From Galeopsis tetrahit (taxonomy: Eukaryota > Streptophyta > Magnoliopsida > Lamiales > Lamiaceae), in the NCBI GenBank assembly GCA_963675135.1, contig OY776129.1, positions 50,294,141 to 50,358,140 on the forward strand: 64,000 nt of DNA, given 5' to 3'. Every line of letters begins with the position of its first letter. Position 1 is the first letter of the stretch. Under the pieces are notes generated by a model. That model ran no database searches. It was not told where the DNA came from and saw only the letters and a list, made by a program, of their open reading frames with translations. This document shows, one piece after another, positions 23,870 to 34,667 of the stretch. The position numbers and the translations under genes were made by a program.

Positions 23870-25426
23870 GGGAAAATTATTTTTTCAGGACCGCAACTTA
23901 GGGGTGTTTGCAAAAAGAGGACCGTAACTTTGCGGACTGGCAAAATTAGGCCCGTAACTTCTTTTTTTCGCAATTTCAGGCCAAATTAGCCCAATCAATC
24001 CAATTTCGGGCTGATTGAGGCCCATTATTCGGGCCAAACTTATTTATGGCAAAAAGAGGACCACAACTTTTTTTAATGCAATTTTAGGATCAATTAATAT
24101 CCCTATTATAATAATTTGAATTTTTTTTTCTATGTGTCTCAACACAAATTCAATATTCATATTTTATAATTTTCTCATAATTTTATTTTTTTCCCCTTTT
24201 AAAACAGTTTTTTTAATAGGTTTAAAATTGTCTCTAACCACTTCTTCTACCACTCATCTTCCCCAATTTTTAACAATTTAAATTCTAAAAATCGTATTTG
24301 TATTTTAATGCATTTTTTATAATCTTAAAAAAATAAAACTCTTTTTTATTCTTTTGGAGCTGGGTCTCCCGAGGAAAATTTTCTAAAGTAAAATCAAATA
24401 TAACTTTTATAATAAAATAAACTTTAAAATTTTAATTTTTAATGTTACTTACAAAAATAAATATCTTGTGTGAAATTGACTTTCATGAATGGGATTGAAC
24501 TTTACTCTAGAGTTTGTATTTTACTTTATATATAGTCTTTATTTTAAAATACGATTTAAATAAAGTTATAACACTTCATAAAATTTATAAGTGTTAAAAA
24601 TATGTATGAGTCCGTCTTATAATTTTTTTGTCAAAATATTAATATAATAAATTATCTTCAATCAGGCGTGTTACGCGGGTCTTCCACTAGTAAATACGAA
24701 GTATATAATTTTTAAAATATACTCTAGTTTATATTCCCTTCATCAATTAGATCCATTTTCATGTCTTATACTAGTTTAAAATATTATACAAAATTTTCCA
24801 TAAAATTTCGAATCGAATAGTTTAAATAAAAATACTGGAAAATGTTTGATCGAAATTTTGTAATTAATGTTTACTATAATCCTCTCAATAATAAATCTAT
24901 AAAAAAATTTCCTTCAATAAAATTTATAAGCATTATTTATGTAAATACAATCTAAAATGTACTAATTAAACATTTAAAAATTATATTTATATTTAAAAAT
25001 TGTGACAATCTTTTTAATTAACAATTAAAAATTTATCATCCCAATTTATAATATTTTATTCATTCATTTCACTATAATTTATATGTAGTATATATTTGTT
25101 TCTTTAAACATAAATAATGTTTTGTAATTCATAACAAATTATTACATCTACAACTTTCAAATTTAATTTTTAAAAGTTTACGAGTATTTTTTATTTATTT
25201 TGTCATGTTTCTTAAATTTGCATTAAAAAGTTACAGTCCTCTTTTTGCAATAAATAAGTGTGGACCGAAAAATGGGCTTCAATTAGCCCGAAATTGGGTT
25301 GATTGGGCTAATTTGTCCTGAAATTGAGAAAAAAGAAGTTACGGGTCTAATTTTGCCAGCCCGTAAAGTTACGGTCCTCTTTTTGCAAACCCCCCTAAGT
25401 TGCGGTCCTTAAAAAATAATTTTCCC
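23870..25426. mobile_element. Non-autonomous long-TIR Mutator-like element, copy 1
   Basis: Terminal inverted repeats of roughly 200 bp start GGGAAAATTATTTTTTCAGG at the left and end with its complement (AATAATTTTCCC) at the right. A perfect 9-bp target duplication, GTATTCGTT (23861-23869, 25427-25435), marks Mutator superfamily insertion. The interior is AT-rich with no transposase. A second copy with its own 9-bp duplication is at 48436-49866. Confidence 0.92.
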
Positions 25427-26237
25427 GTATTCGTTAGTACTCGGTATTTACTACAAAGTCGTTACTTATTTTTGTGTTAGTTTTTCGCGGAAAATTACAC
25501 GAGAGCTATAAATATTTATTTAGGATTTATGGCGATAAAATCGTCGCACTTTAAGATAAAAATTATTTAATTATAAATTCGACTTACGACTACTTATATT
25601 ATTTTAGTTTTAAATTCCAATATTAACTTAATAGAGAATTTATCAGAAAGAGTCCTAATATAAAATAAAATCAGATAAGACAAACATTATATCACAAAGA
25701 CACGAAAAGCATGGCAACCAAGTAAATGAAATTTTCATAATTATAAATTTTCAATGTATCAAATATTATATCAATGATCAAGCAAGTAAATGAATCAGAC
25801 CTCTATATTTTATATTAAGATTGAAATGGCGAGGCAATTACTATTTATTAAAATGCATATTACACCTCGTTAAGTTGTTTATCACATAAGCTTTTGATAA
25901 AATGATTTGTAAGGATATTAATTAGATTTATTTCATTTCGACACTTATTAAATATTCATCAAACCTTATACTTCTTTTATTTCTTTATTAAGTGCTAGGA
26001 GTGTTGCCCGACCAGAATGCTCGTCCGTCTTCTTGAAAATCAAATCTTTTGGAAACAAATAACGACGTTAATATAGTTGAAAACTCTTAAATAATTTATT
26101 CCTTTATTTCATATTAATTTTGGGACGGGGTGTTACATTATGCACCCAAAAAATAAACAAAGAGTGAGTAGTTAGAGCACAACTACTTATAAAAATAACA
26201 CAAATTAACTAATTAATAAAATAGGTTATATATCTTT

Positions 26238-26500
26238 AACAGCCAGCCGCCCACGGGAAAGCTAGAGCCCATGGTTTTGTTGAAACCCTAAACCTAATCC
26301 TAACCCTATAAATACCCACCCTGAGTAGTGAGTAGTGTATTCAACATCTATCTAGCTATCCCAATCTACATTTTGCAGCTGCAAAATTACAGATTTAGCT
26401 TTCTGCATGCAGGTTTGTTGGTTTTTTTGTTTATCTAGTTTGTCATTTGTATTAATTAATTAATTTGTTATGATCCATCGATAAACAATTTCATTGGTTT
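26238..26500 (+). promoter_or_regulatory. Telo-box/TATA promoter-like block, copy C
   Basis: Paralogue of 3166-3410: ACAGCCAGCCGCC, AACCCTAAACCTAATCCTAACCC, then CCTATAAATACCC (about 26304-26316), leader, GCAGCTGCAAAATTACAG and 'gtttgttggttttt'. No coding region follows; a hAT element interrupts after 26504. Confidence 0.45.
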
Positions 26501-26504
26501 CAGG

Positions 26505-26800
26505 TAGGGTTGACAATGAGGCGGATATGGGATATGTATGGCCTGTCCCAAGACCCGTCCCGTCAAATTTTTTAGACTCAACTCGTTACCCGCCTCAAAA
26601 TCTGCTGAAACCCGCCTCGCACACACTTTTTTTTTTTTAATATGTTATTTAAATAAAATTGCACAGTAAAATCTGCTCTTAAAACTACAATATAATATCA
26701 AGGATATATATTTAAAATAAAATCACTGATTTTATCTCTTTAACTGAGTGTAAATCTAGAATTACAATTTAGAAAGATTTTTTTAATATATATATTATTA

Positions 26801-26839
<39 letters not shown>

Positions 26840-27009
26840 GTGGGTTCGGGTCGGGTATATACAATCTCATTATCCGTACCATACTCGATGGATATTCGTT
26901 GACCGAGTATTTATCCGTTCCAGGACGCGTTTGACTGGATATTTACCAGCCATGTGCGGACTGATTTCATGCAGGGTCCGAATTTTTAACCGTCCCATTG
27001 TCAACCCTA
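26505..27009. mobile_element. Non-autonomous hAT (MITE-like), 505 bp
   Basis: Begins TAGGGTTGACAATG and ends CATTGTCAACCCTA, perfect 14-bp inverted termini typical of a plant hAT group. The flanks GTTTCAGG (26497-26504) and GCTGCAGG (27010-27017) match at 6 of 8 positions, as for an aged 8-bp target duplication. Subterminal GACCCGTCCCG/CGGGTCGGG motifs and a long (TA)n run (26810-26832) lie inside. No coding capacity. Confidence 0.75.
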
Positions 27010-27095
27010 GCTGCAGGTTCATCGGATCGATATTACACAAACTGCTCAAAATTCTTCAATTTTTTTATTTTTTTTCGTAATCATAAAGATATATA

Positions 27096-27366
27096 CTCCC
27101 TCCGTCCCACAACTCTTTGCACACTTACCTTATTTGTCCGTCCCACAATTGTTTGCACACCCATAAAAGGAAAGTTCTTCATAAACCCCACCCTCACAAT
27201 ATTCACATATTTACACAAAATGCCATTACTTTTACTCTCTTTTCAATCACCTTTTTACTTTATTCATATAACTTTACAAAATTACCCCTCAACACTCCAC
27301 TCATTACACTTTTTTCTTAAAAAGTGTGCCCACTTTGTGGTGCAAACACTTCCGGGACGGAGGGAG
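27096..27366. mobile_element. Stowaway MITE (Tc1/mariner), copy 1
   Basis: CTCCCTCCGTCCCACAA at the left and GGGACGGAGGGAG at the right, flanked by TA on both sides (27094-27095, 27367-27368). This is the canonical Stowaway terminus and target. A TTTGCACAC motif recurs next to the left end. Overlapping ORFs are incidental. Confidence 0.9.
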
Positions 27367-27774
27367 TAATTCTTAATTTTGTATCATTTTGTAGGCATAA
27401 ATCTGTCATGGCCGAAGATCTATGGCGCCGCTTTCTCATATTGAAATTAATTTGAAGTATTATTATTAACTCCCATTTTCTCCTCTCATACACTTTAAAA
27501 TTTCCCTAAATTCTTATTTTTTAAAAAATTCTCTTGAGCATTGGAAAGGTATAGAAATCATCTGACAAATTTCTGTTAAAAATGATTGTTTCACTATGAA
27601 TTGAAGTTTATTTTCAGATCTCAAAATAACTCCTTTCAACTTGTAAAATCAATTTTACTAATTTCAGGAGACCAATCTCATTGCACACTCCTTTAAAACT
27701 AAAGTTTTTGTTTGTTTGAACCTATTCAATAAATGTATCCTACCTATTAATTATACATTTATATATACTTCTAT

Positions 27775-28480
27775 GCAACATATGCATAGGGCGTGCATTT
27801 TAACTAAATATTAATGGATTTATAATCAGTTTAGCAAGCTGGTTTAGTGAAATAAGTTTTTAAAGTTGTTCAATTGTAATGAAGTAAGCATAACTTATAT
27901 ACTCTAAATAAAAAAATATATTCCACTATATTTACTTTATCTAATTTATTCTATTTTATTGATCTACTTCATTTTCTATTTTATCAACCTTATACATAAA
28001 TAAGCAATATACTTTAAAATTCGTGTAAAAAGAAATATGCATATTTTACGTGAACGGAGAAAGTATACTATATATCATACAATAATATATTATAATTTAA
28101 TTAAATTAAATATTAATTATTTAATAAATTAGTAATACATATAATGATTATTGTTATGGAGCCGAACTCTATATATATATATATATATATACTATTGCAA
28201 TTAATTCGCGGGATTGAAGATAATTTAATTTGTATATTATTATAGATGGAGTCAAATCCAGGCCCGATTCATCAACGTCCCCTCCAGGCACGCTGATCCT
28301 TAGGTTAACTCCACGGTTATTCCTCTCCAACCCAATTCGCAATGGCTCAGGATAACCCGCCTGGAAATCATAAACATGTCTGGGCCCGCCCCAAGGCCTA
28401 CATAGCCACCACCCTCCTGGTTCAAGACTTCAAGTAACTACCTATAGGGTTTGTGACAATAAATGCATTCGGGTAATTAA
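27775..28480. repeat. Duplicated segment, copy C
   Basis: 27780-28060 matches copies A (4225-4480) and B (16798-17040); 28128-28480 matches copy B (17880-18620). The minisatellite is missing in this copy. The (TA)n run at 28174-28190 corresponds to a similar run in copy B. Confidence 0.8.
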
Positions 28481-29397
28481 ATAGACCGCCCTGATTCCAA
28501 TTTTGGTACATGTTGAAAACGGGACGGGCCGGTCCCGTAAGGCTCACCCATCTGCATCCCGAGCCGTGGACCGTAGAACTGCTGCTGTTGAACCGGATGA
28601 GTCCAGGAGATCATATAGGCCCATTTCAGCAAATTGTTATTCGGGTTGATCAGATTGATCAGAGTGCCAGGTGGAGATCGCCCTCGGTCTCTTGATCCAA
28701 TGGCTGAGGTTAAAAGAGCCCCCGGAAAGGGGTGATTGCTTGTTCCCTAGTTAAAATTGTGATGGCTTCAATTGCAAAGAAATAAAAGAATATGTTGTGC
28801 TCCCTTCATCCACACTTAATATGTATTTCTTTCTTTTTTTTTTTTTCAAACTTAATATGCACATTTCTCTACAAATAGAAATATATATTTTTTAATTATC
28901 CTATTTCTTAATTTCATATTTGAGAACATTAGTGAGTGGATGAGAGAACCAAAACTCTGGTTTACACTATATTAGATATTTCTTGTGCCTTTTTTGTGCG
29001 GTTGAATATATTTTTGCTTTTTTCCAAAAAATAATAATAATAATATTTGAAAATTGGTAGCTCAATCTACATATCTGCAGCTATACTGATGTGGTTAATC
29101 AACTACTTCAATTTACGAGATAGATGGGATGTAAGTCAACAAAACACGAGATGAAACACTAAATACGGAGTACTTGTTTATATTTTACTAAAACGTACGT
29201 ACGTATATGTGTAATTTACGTCTTCAGAAAGCAGCAACGCCGGGATCATATCTAGTGTTTGGAGGGGGGGTCGAGAATTTGTGCTGGAAACATTGCTTCA
29301 TCATTTGGTTGTAGGATACAGCAGGTATATATTAATTAATAAAGTTTTATTGAAAAATAATAATTTAATAATATATATATATTTTTTATTTTTTTTT
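28481..29397. other. Unassigned spacer right of copy C
   Basis: 28505-28750 is GC-richer (CGGGACGGGCCGGTCCCGTAAG, AGAGCCCCCGGAAAGGGG) and looks like a former exon or non-coding transcript; the 61-codon plus-strand frame has no recognisable motif. The rest is AT-rich with T-runs. Confidence 0.35.
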
Positions 29398-29879
29398 GAG
29401 GATACATAGGAATAACAATTCGCACATGGGTTGTCCCTCATAAATTTCCTATGCTCTAGATCGACTACTCAATTTCAATCATGTAAAATGGTAGAGTGTA
29501 CCGCTCGTTGGGCCAGTTGATGTGCCCTCTCATTTGCATACTACAAACTCATGACTCATTCCAATAATTTTTTCTGCAATACCACTTTCTGGTCCTACTC
29601 CCTTATGTCTCCCGTTTATCATGTCGATTGCTTGTTTTGAGTCTGTCCGTATCACAATTTTTTCATAGCTCATCGCTTTCACCTTTCGCATTCCTATCTC
29701 AATTGCCTTCAATTCAGCACCAAGCGAGCTACGTTGTGGTGGAATTTTTTCAAAGAACCTGAAAAGGTTCACTCCATCCATATTACAAACAATGCCTCCA
29801 ACTCCAAATCTTCTCTCCTCCAAATTGAATGCACCATCAACTTCTATAACAATGCCTTCTTGTTGTTCCACCGGCTGCT
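29398..29879 (-). mobile_element. LINE 3' part with RNase H domain and A-tail
   Basis: Downstream part of the LINE whose body is at 41172-45800, separated by the Gypsy insertion. The minus-strand A-rich tail (T-runs at 29379-29397 on the plus strand) marks the LINE 3' end. The RNase H frame ends near 29480 after a small frameshift at about 29530. Confidence 0.8.
29530..29879 (-). pseudogene. LINE-encoded RNase H domain
   Basis: The translated minus strand has E-V-D-G-A-F (first catalytic Asp), G-A-E-L-K-A-I-E-I-G (Glu) and I-R-T-D-S-K-Q-A-I-D (Asp), the RVT_3-type RNase H seen at the C-terminus of plant L1 elements. The frame continues that of the zf-RVT segment at 41172-41944 once the Gypsy element and one GATAC copy are ignored. 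A frameshift just after 29530 displaces the last residues. The domain would degrade RNA in RNA:DNA hybrids. Confidence 0.85.
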
Positions 29880-29884
29880 GATAC

Positions 29885-30611
29885 TGTTGTACGTGCTTTT
29901 GATGGTTGATTCGGATGTGGACTATTTGTTAGCACGAGACAAACATGTATAATGATCGGGGGTTTATTACTTGTTTAGGGAGTATTTATGTGATGATCTT
30001 GATGATCTAAAGAAGAACAAGCAAGAACACGAGAAGTAGCTTCTTGGAGAAGCTAAAAGCTTGAGAGCTTTGGGAGAGTTTATTGCTTTGGGTTGGGTGA
30101 TTTGGTGGAATGTGTAACTTGTGTACAAATGAGCCTCTTTTAGGCATTATATAGTGGTTTCTAGGGGCTGCCCGCCCTTTACACGTGGCACGCCCTTATT
30201 GGACCTGACTTCTGCCCGAAAAGGTGATTTGATGGCGCATTTAATGCTAAACCGCCTCTGGTGCTCGTCCTCGCCGAGATGCCGAGGAGCTGAGCTACGG
30301 TGGTTGCCGGAGGACCATGTCGAGGAGTGTGGTCGCTACGCTCCATGCTGTCTCCCAAGGCTTCAATACTTAAACTTTCCTAGCTAAGATAGACACGTGC
30401 TCGCCAACTCATTTGGGCGAGCAGCTAACTAAAACATGTGCTCGCCAACATCTTTGAGGGAGCACTTAAATATATTAAATACATCTATTCTATTACATTT
30501 TCTTGGTCTTGTTGACTAGTCGTCGCACGACTTTGTTGACTGGTCCTCGCCACGTAAGCTGGTGACTAGGATTGACTTGTCAAAGATTGACTTCTTTGAC
30601 TAGGTATAACA
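29885..30611 (-). repeat. Gypsy 3' LTR (727 bp)
   Basis: TGTTGTACGTGC...GGTATAACA. Differs from the 5' LTR at about four positions (near 29971, 30031, 30336, 30459). It contains two GTGCTCGCC/GGCGAGCAC-type inverted pairs (30398-30423, 30438-30464). Confidence 0.96.
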
Positions 30612-30634
30612 TTTGCCCCCTGGTCGCCTTTCTT
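30612..30634 (-). other. Polypurine tract of the Gypsy element
   Basis: Minus strand GGCGACCAGGGGGCAAA directly precedes the 3' LTR start TGTTATACC, fixing element orientation as minus. Confidence 0.8.
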
Positions 30635-30984
30635 CGTATTCGTAGAATGGTAAGGCGAGCAGTATGGTCGTCTTCTTAGATGGTGATAATTGTCCTCGAC
30701 AACACAATCAAATTTGAGATCTTGATGACGTGTGATGGAGGCGATCGCCTCGTCTCCAGCGCCGAGCACGATTATCGAAACAACTTTTCATAATGACGGA
30801 CCTGACATGTGTCAGACGCGTGGGCGGCGCAAGGAATTTGAATTTGGCGCGTGGGGCGCGTGCCGACCTCAAAGGTCGCGCGTGGGGTCCACTCGCCGAA
30901 CTCAAATTCGGAAATGAACCCAAATTTTTGGGAAAATTGCTTTTTTGACCCCATTTTTTGCACATAGGTCCCTGCACAAATTTG

Positions 30985-30994
30985 CCTATAAAAA
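30985..30994 (+). promoter_or_regulatory. TATA box of the antisense gene
   Basis: CCTATAAAAA about 165 bp upstream of the ATG at 31157, on the strand opposite to gag-pol. A pyrimidine-rich leader follows. It would let the antisense gene be expressed independently of the LTR promoter. Confidence 0.6.
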
Positions 30995-31156
30995 CACTTT
31001 CACAATTCTGCAACTTTTGAAATCCCTTCGAACTTTCTTCCAAGCTTTCTACTTCAATATTTTCTGGCGTGTTTGGGTGGTTTTCGATCGATATAAAGGT
31101 ATTTAACTCTCATTTTCTTCTTTTAAAACTTCTTCTTCCCCCATTTCTAAGAAAAA

Positions 31157-33956
31157 ATGGAGGTTGGTGGTGGCTCCGGTGGTGGTTCCGACGGTGGTCC
31201 GCCGCCGTTGGTGGGCGGTTCTGAGAATTCCGACGGCGGAGACTGTTTGGCCTTGGCTTTGATGGAGAGGGCATCCTCCTCGGACTCTAGGATCCACTCC
31301 CCTGAACCCATAAACGTTGGAGTTCGAAACCTAGGAAAGGCAGTGGTCGTCGACGTCGACGAGCTCGATGAATCTGACAGGGATGATGCCGGCAACGATG
31401 CCGAGGAGGGGGATGTCGAGGAGACTGACTCAGATCTGCGCGATCCGGATTTGAATCGAGGGGTGGGCGAACAAATAGAAACTGCCCAAGTCGAGGAGAC
31501 CTTGACGAGGAGTCTCCGCGAGGACTTCGAGGAAGTTGTTCAGTATGCAGAGAGCATAAAGGACATCTTGAGTGGTAGGGAGAATTTGGATGGCGACGAG
31601 GTCTCGAGGGAGGCCTATTATAAATATTTCTGCGAATACCCTCCTCGAGAGGTTCCTCGCCCGCGCCGAGAAGCTTTCCAATCAAGATATGAAGCAAGAA
31701 AGTATGCGAGCACCGTCTCCTCGGCCCAGCTAGAAAATTCACGAAAAAAGTATCAATTGCCGGCCGACGTCTGCTTCTTCGTTCCTCGCCAAGATGAGAG
31801 GGCCGACCAGCCGCCAGAAGGGATGGTCGCCGTCAACATCGGTATGATGGAGGCAGGGCTGAGGTTCCCCCTGCACCCCAGTATTTCAAACTTTTTACAT
31901 TTCTTAGGGGTGGCCCCTTCTCAAATTTTGCCGAACGGTTGGTCGAACCTGATCGGAATCCTTACACTGTTCGGCCTGGTGGCGGTCGAGAACGGATGTC
32001 GCAACACATGGCTCAGTCCTAAGGAGATTAACTATCTTCTTCAGGCGGCCGAGGCCGGAGAGAAAGTGGGCCATGGATACTACTACGTGAGGGGCCGAGA
32101 TAATTTCAAATTGGTTGAGGGGGTTCCCAACAAGATTAGGGATTGGAAAACCAACTGGTGGTGGGTAGCCGGGGACTGGAAAAGTCCAGTGAAGCCGGAT
32201 GGCTCCTCTGATCGCATTCCCCTTGATACTGAGTATCAAAGAATTCGTGGTAAGTTATTTTTATTTCTGCTCGCTCTTTCTATACTGACTAACTCCTCGT
32301 TTTTGTAGGTGAAACTGCTCGCAAGAAAACTGCCGAACACCGTCTTACACCCCTCTTCCAATACCACATTTGCTGCGTTCTCAACCGTCTTTACCTGGAG
32401 AGGTCCTGTCGCTTCTTGAACAGGGAGTGTATGAGTGAGCGAGCAGGTCTCAGAGTACCTCCTCATCACTTCACCCGAGAGTTCCCTCCAGGTATCAACA
32501 TATTTCTAAGTTTTTTGTGAAATTACTCCTCGTAAAATATTAACCTTCTCGTCTTTCTTTGTTAGTAGTGGTTCCGGAGAGAGTTGTTACTTACCTTCCT
32601 CCATCCGTCGAAGTTGATCGCATAACATCTAGCAGCATGATGCAACAAGCGAGGATGCTGCGCGAGCGCAAGGTAGTTGACGGAACCGGAAAGAAGAGGA
32701 AGGGGGCGGAGACCTCGGGGGCCCCACCTAAAAGAGTTGCTAAAACGACTCGAGGGGGTTCTTCTCGCCCGCCTGCTGCCGAGAAGAGGATCTCGCCGAG
32801 GAGATCTCCTCCGCCGAGGGGTAGCTCGCCTCCCCCTACTCAGGTCGTATCCCCTCCTCCCCAAAGCACTCGGTCGCGAGAGACTGCAACGAGCTCGTCG
32901 GCCGGGGAGAGAGCTCAGGGAGACAACACACTACTCGGCTGGGATGCCGCAAGGGTTGCCAGGTAAGCTTATAATCAATAAAGCCTTAGAATTTTTTTCA
33001 ACACTTCAAGTACTTTTTTCTAACTTTTTTTTTTTTTTTTTTTTAGGGTTGCCGAGAACTCGGTCGTTGAGCCTTACAACGACAACCTCCTCGGCTTCTT
33101 CCGGTCGCGGGATGCGGCCCCTCAAGAATCTCTGGACCCGATCGTCGCAAGGATCATGAGGAATGTACCCCGGTCGCTGACGACCACGCTACTCGACGAG
33201 GTGAACAACCAGAGCTCTCTGGAGAACGCGCGCCTGGCCGCCATCGATATGACCCGTGCCACATACACCCTCGAGAGGCTTGCGGTACAGATCGCCGAGA
33301 GTCGCAAGGTCAGCGAGGAGAGGAGCTCGAGGCTTGTCCAAATGGCTAAAGCTAAAGCTGTTGTTGAGAGGAAGGTGGTCGACCTCGAGGCAAAGTTGGC
33401 CGATTCTGAGGCCCAACTTGAGATGGTTCGAAAGAAAGATCAAGAAGATCTTCAAGAGATCGAACGTCTCCGTGCTCGCCTCCAGGCTGCCGAGGATGAG
33501 CTGAAAATGAAATGCGCCGAGGTAAACTCTTTCCAAAATAAGTCTGCAGCTGATGAAGAAGAGTTGGCTACTCTCCGGCAAGAGCTGGTCGATATGACCA
33601 ATGAGCGAGATGAGACAAATGAGCTCGCTGGGGGCGTTACCATGCTATCGGTGGCGCTTACTGCCCACGGGCTCATTTATCGACTGCTGGACGTTCATCC
33701 GGAAGTGGATGTGATTCCGCTCGGTGGGTTTTTGGATGACCTTCTTATGAAAGAAAATCCTCAACCGGAAACCGAACTCCCCCTGCTTCCACTGATGCGA
33801 ATGGGACTCCAGTTCCCTCGACTTTTGGGAGTTCCGGTGCTGTTCGCGGATCCTCCCGAGGACTCCCCACCTCAACAGGGCGAACAGGATGCGAACGAGG
33901 AGGAAGTTGCCGACAAGCAGGATGCTCCTGCCGAGGAGAACGCTCTGGTAGCTTAG
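31157..33956 (+). CDS. Intact four-exon antisense gene of the Gypsy element (gypsy-type plant transposon protein)
   Basis: Exons 31157-32249, 32309-32491, 32566-32962 and 33047-33956 are joined by three short GT-AG introns (58, 74 and 84 bp; the last has a long T-run). Phases agree and total length is 2583 nt, giving 860 codons plus TAG. The ATG lies in an AAAAAATGG context. Residues 1-10 are Gly-rich, 60-120 acidic, and about 220-290 (F-P-L-H-P-S, F-L-G-V-A-P-S-Q, N-G-W) match the 'putative gypsy type transposon' family (PF04195-like). Exon 3 encodes a basic Pro/Ser-rich region with K-K-R-K (possible nuclear signal). Exon 4 encodes a coiled coil (about 610-735) and an acidic tail. Tat-lineage elements are known to carry antisense ORFs here; the function is unknown. 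Confidence 0.82.
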
Positions 33957-34184
33957 TTTACTTGTATTTTATTTCTGTTTTTTAGGACTGCTCGGCCATT
34001 AAGGCCTTTTTGTAATTTCAGCCTTTTAGGCTTTTTAATTAATGGAACTTTTTGCTTATGATGTGTTCGTTTACTTTGTTAAATATTGAGTGATCGTTCT
34101 CGTTACTGTTTTTCAACTTATGTTGTGATTAATTTTTGCAAGCATTTTTTGATAAGTACTTGTCTTTTTGGAAACTCCTTTTAT
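33957..34184. other. 3' flank of the antisense gene
   Basis: T-rich sequence with GCCTTTTAGGC-type short inverted repeats (about 34002-34032), likely the 3' UTR/polyadenylation region of the plus-strand gene. No other feature seen. Confidence 0.4.
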
Positions 34185-34535
34185 TGCGAGCATCTTTGCG
34201 GAAGAGTGCTCGTCTTTGCCTTGTGAGCATCTTTAAGAAAGAGTGCTCGTCTTTTGTCTTTGCGAGCATCTTTGAGAAAGAGTGCTCGTCTTTTAGAGTT
34301 AACCATTCGTCGGTTGAACTCTTTTTTGTTTGGTAGGTAGTGATCGTCGTCGCCACTACCTTGCGAGCATCGTTAAGAAAGAGTGCTCGTCTTTGTTTTG
34401 CGAGCATCGTTAAGAAAGAGTGCTCGTCTTTTAGAGTTAACCATTCGTCGGTTTGAACTCTTTTTTGTTTGACAGGTAGTGGTCGTCGTCGCCACTACCT
34501 TGCGAGCATCGTTAAGAAAGAGTGCTCGTCTTTTG
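34185..34535. repeat. Hairpin-forming tandem repeats between convergent genes
   Basis: Six degenerate copies of GCGAGCATCKTTAAGAAAGAGTGCTCGTC. In each, CGAGCA and TGCTCG can pair as a stem. They are interleaved with two larger units carrying GTTAACCATTCGTCGG and GGTAGTGRTCGTCGTCGCCACTACC (itself an inverted repeat). The array lies between the antisense gene (plus, ends 33956) and pol (minus, ends near 34668-34815). Related GTGCTCGCC hairpins occur in the LTRs. Confidence 0.85.
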
Positions 34536-34667
34536 TTTCCTAGAAGGCTACGCAGAGCCTTGTCTGAAAATTAAAACTTATCTAACACTTGATGGAAATT
34601 TAAAACTTGTACTTGTATTGAAATGATGATTAGATACAAACTATACAAATATGAAAAAATTAAAAAC

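Larger units (their letters stand above)
20477..26137 (-). mobile_element. Very long solo LTR (or LTR-like element), about 4.1 kb without its nested MULE
   Basis: Begins TGTAACGCCCCG and ends CGGGGTGTTACA, with a 5-bp target duplication TTATG at 20472-20476 and 26138-26142. The two ends are inverted copies of each other over about 11 bp. There is no gag-pol and no second terminal copy, so it is a solo LTR rather than a full element. A minus-strand TATA (TTCTATATATATCAATA, about 23728-23745) suggests transcription leftward. It contains tandem repeats at 21183-21382 and a nested MULE at 23870-25426. ORFs near 23262-23640 overlap on both strands and look non-coding. LTRs this long are known in some Ty3/Gypsy lineages; the lineage here is not determined. 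Confidence 0.7.

Noticed and set aside
26998..27369. 123-codon ORF
   Set aside because: Runs through a hAT terminus and a complete Stowaway MITE, so it is incidental.
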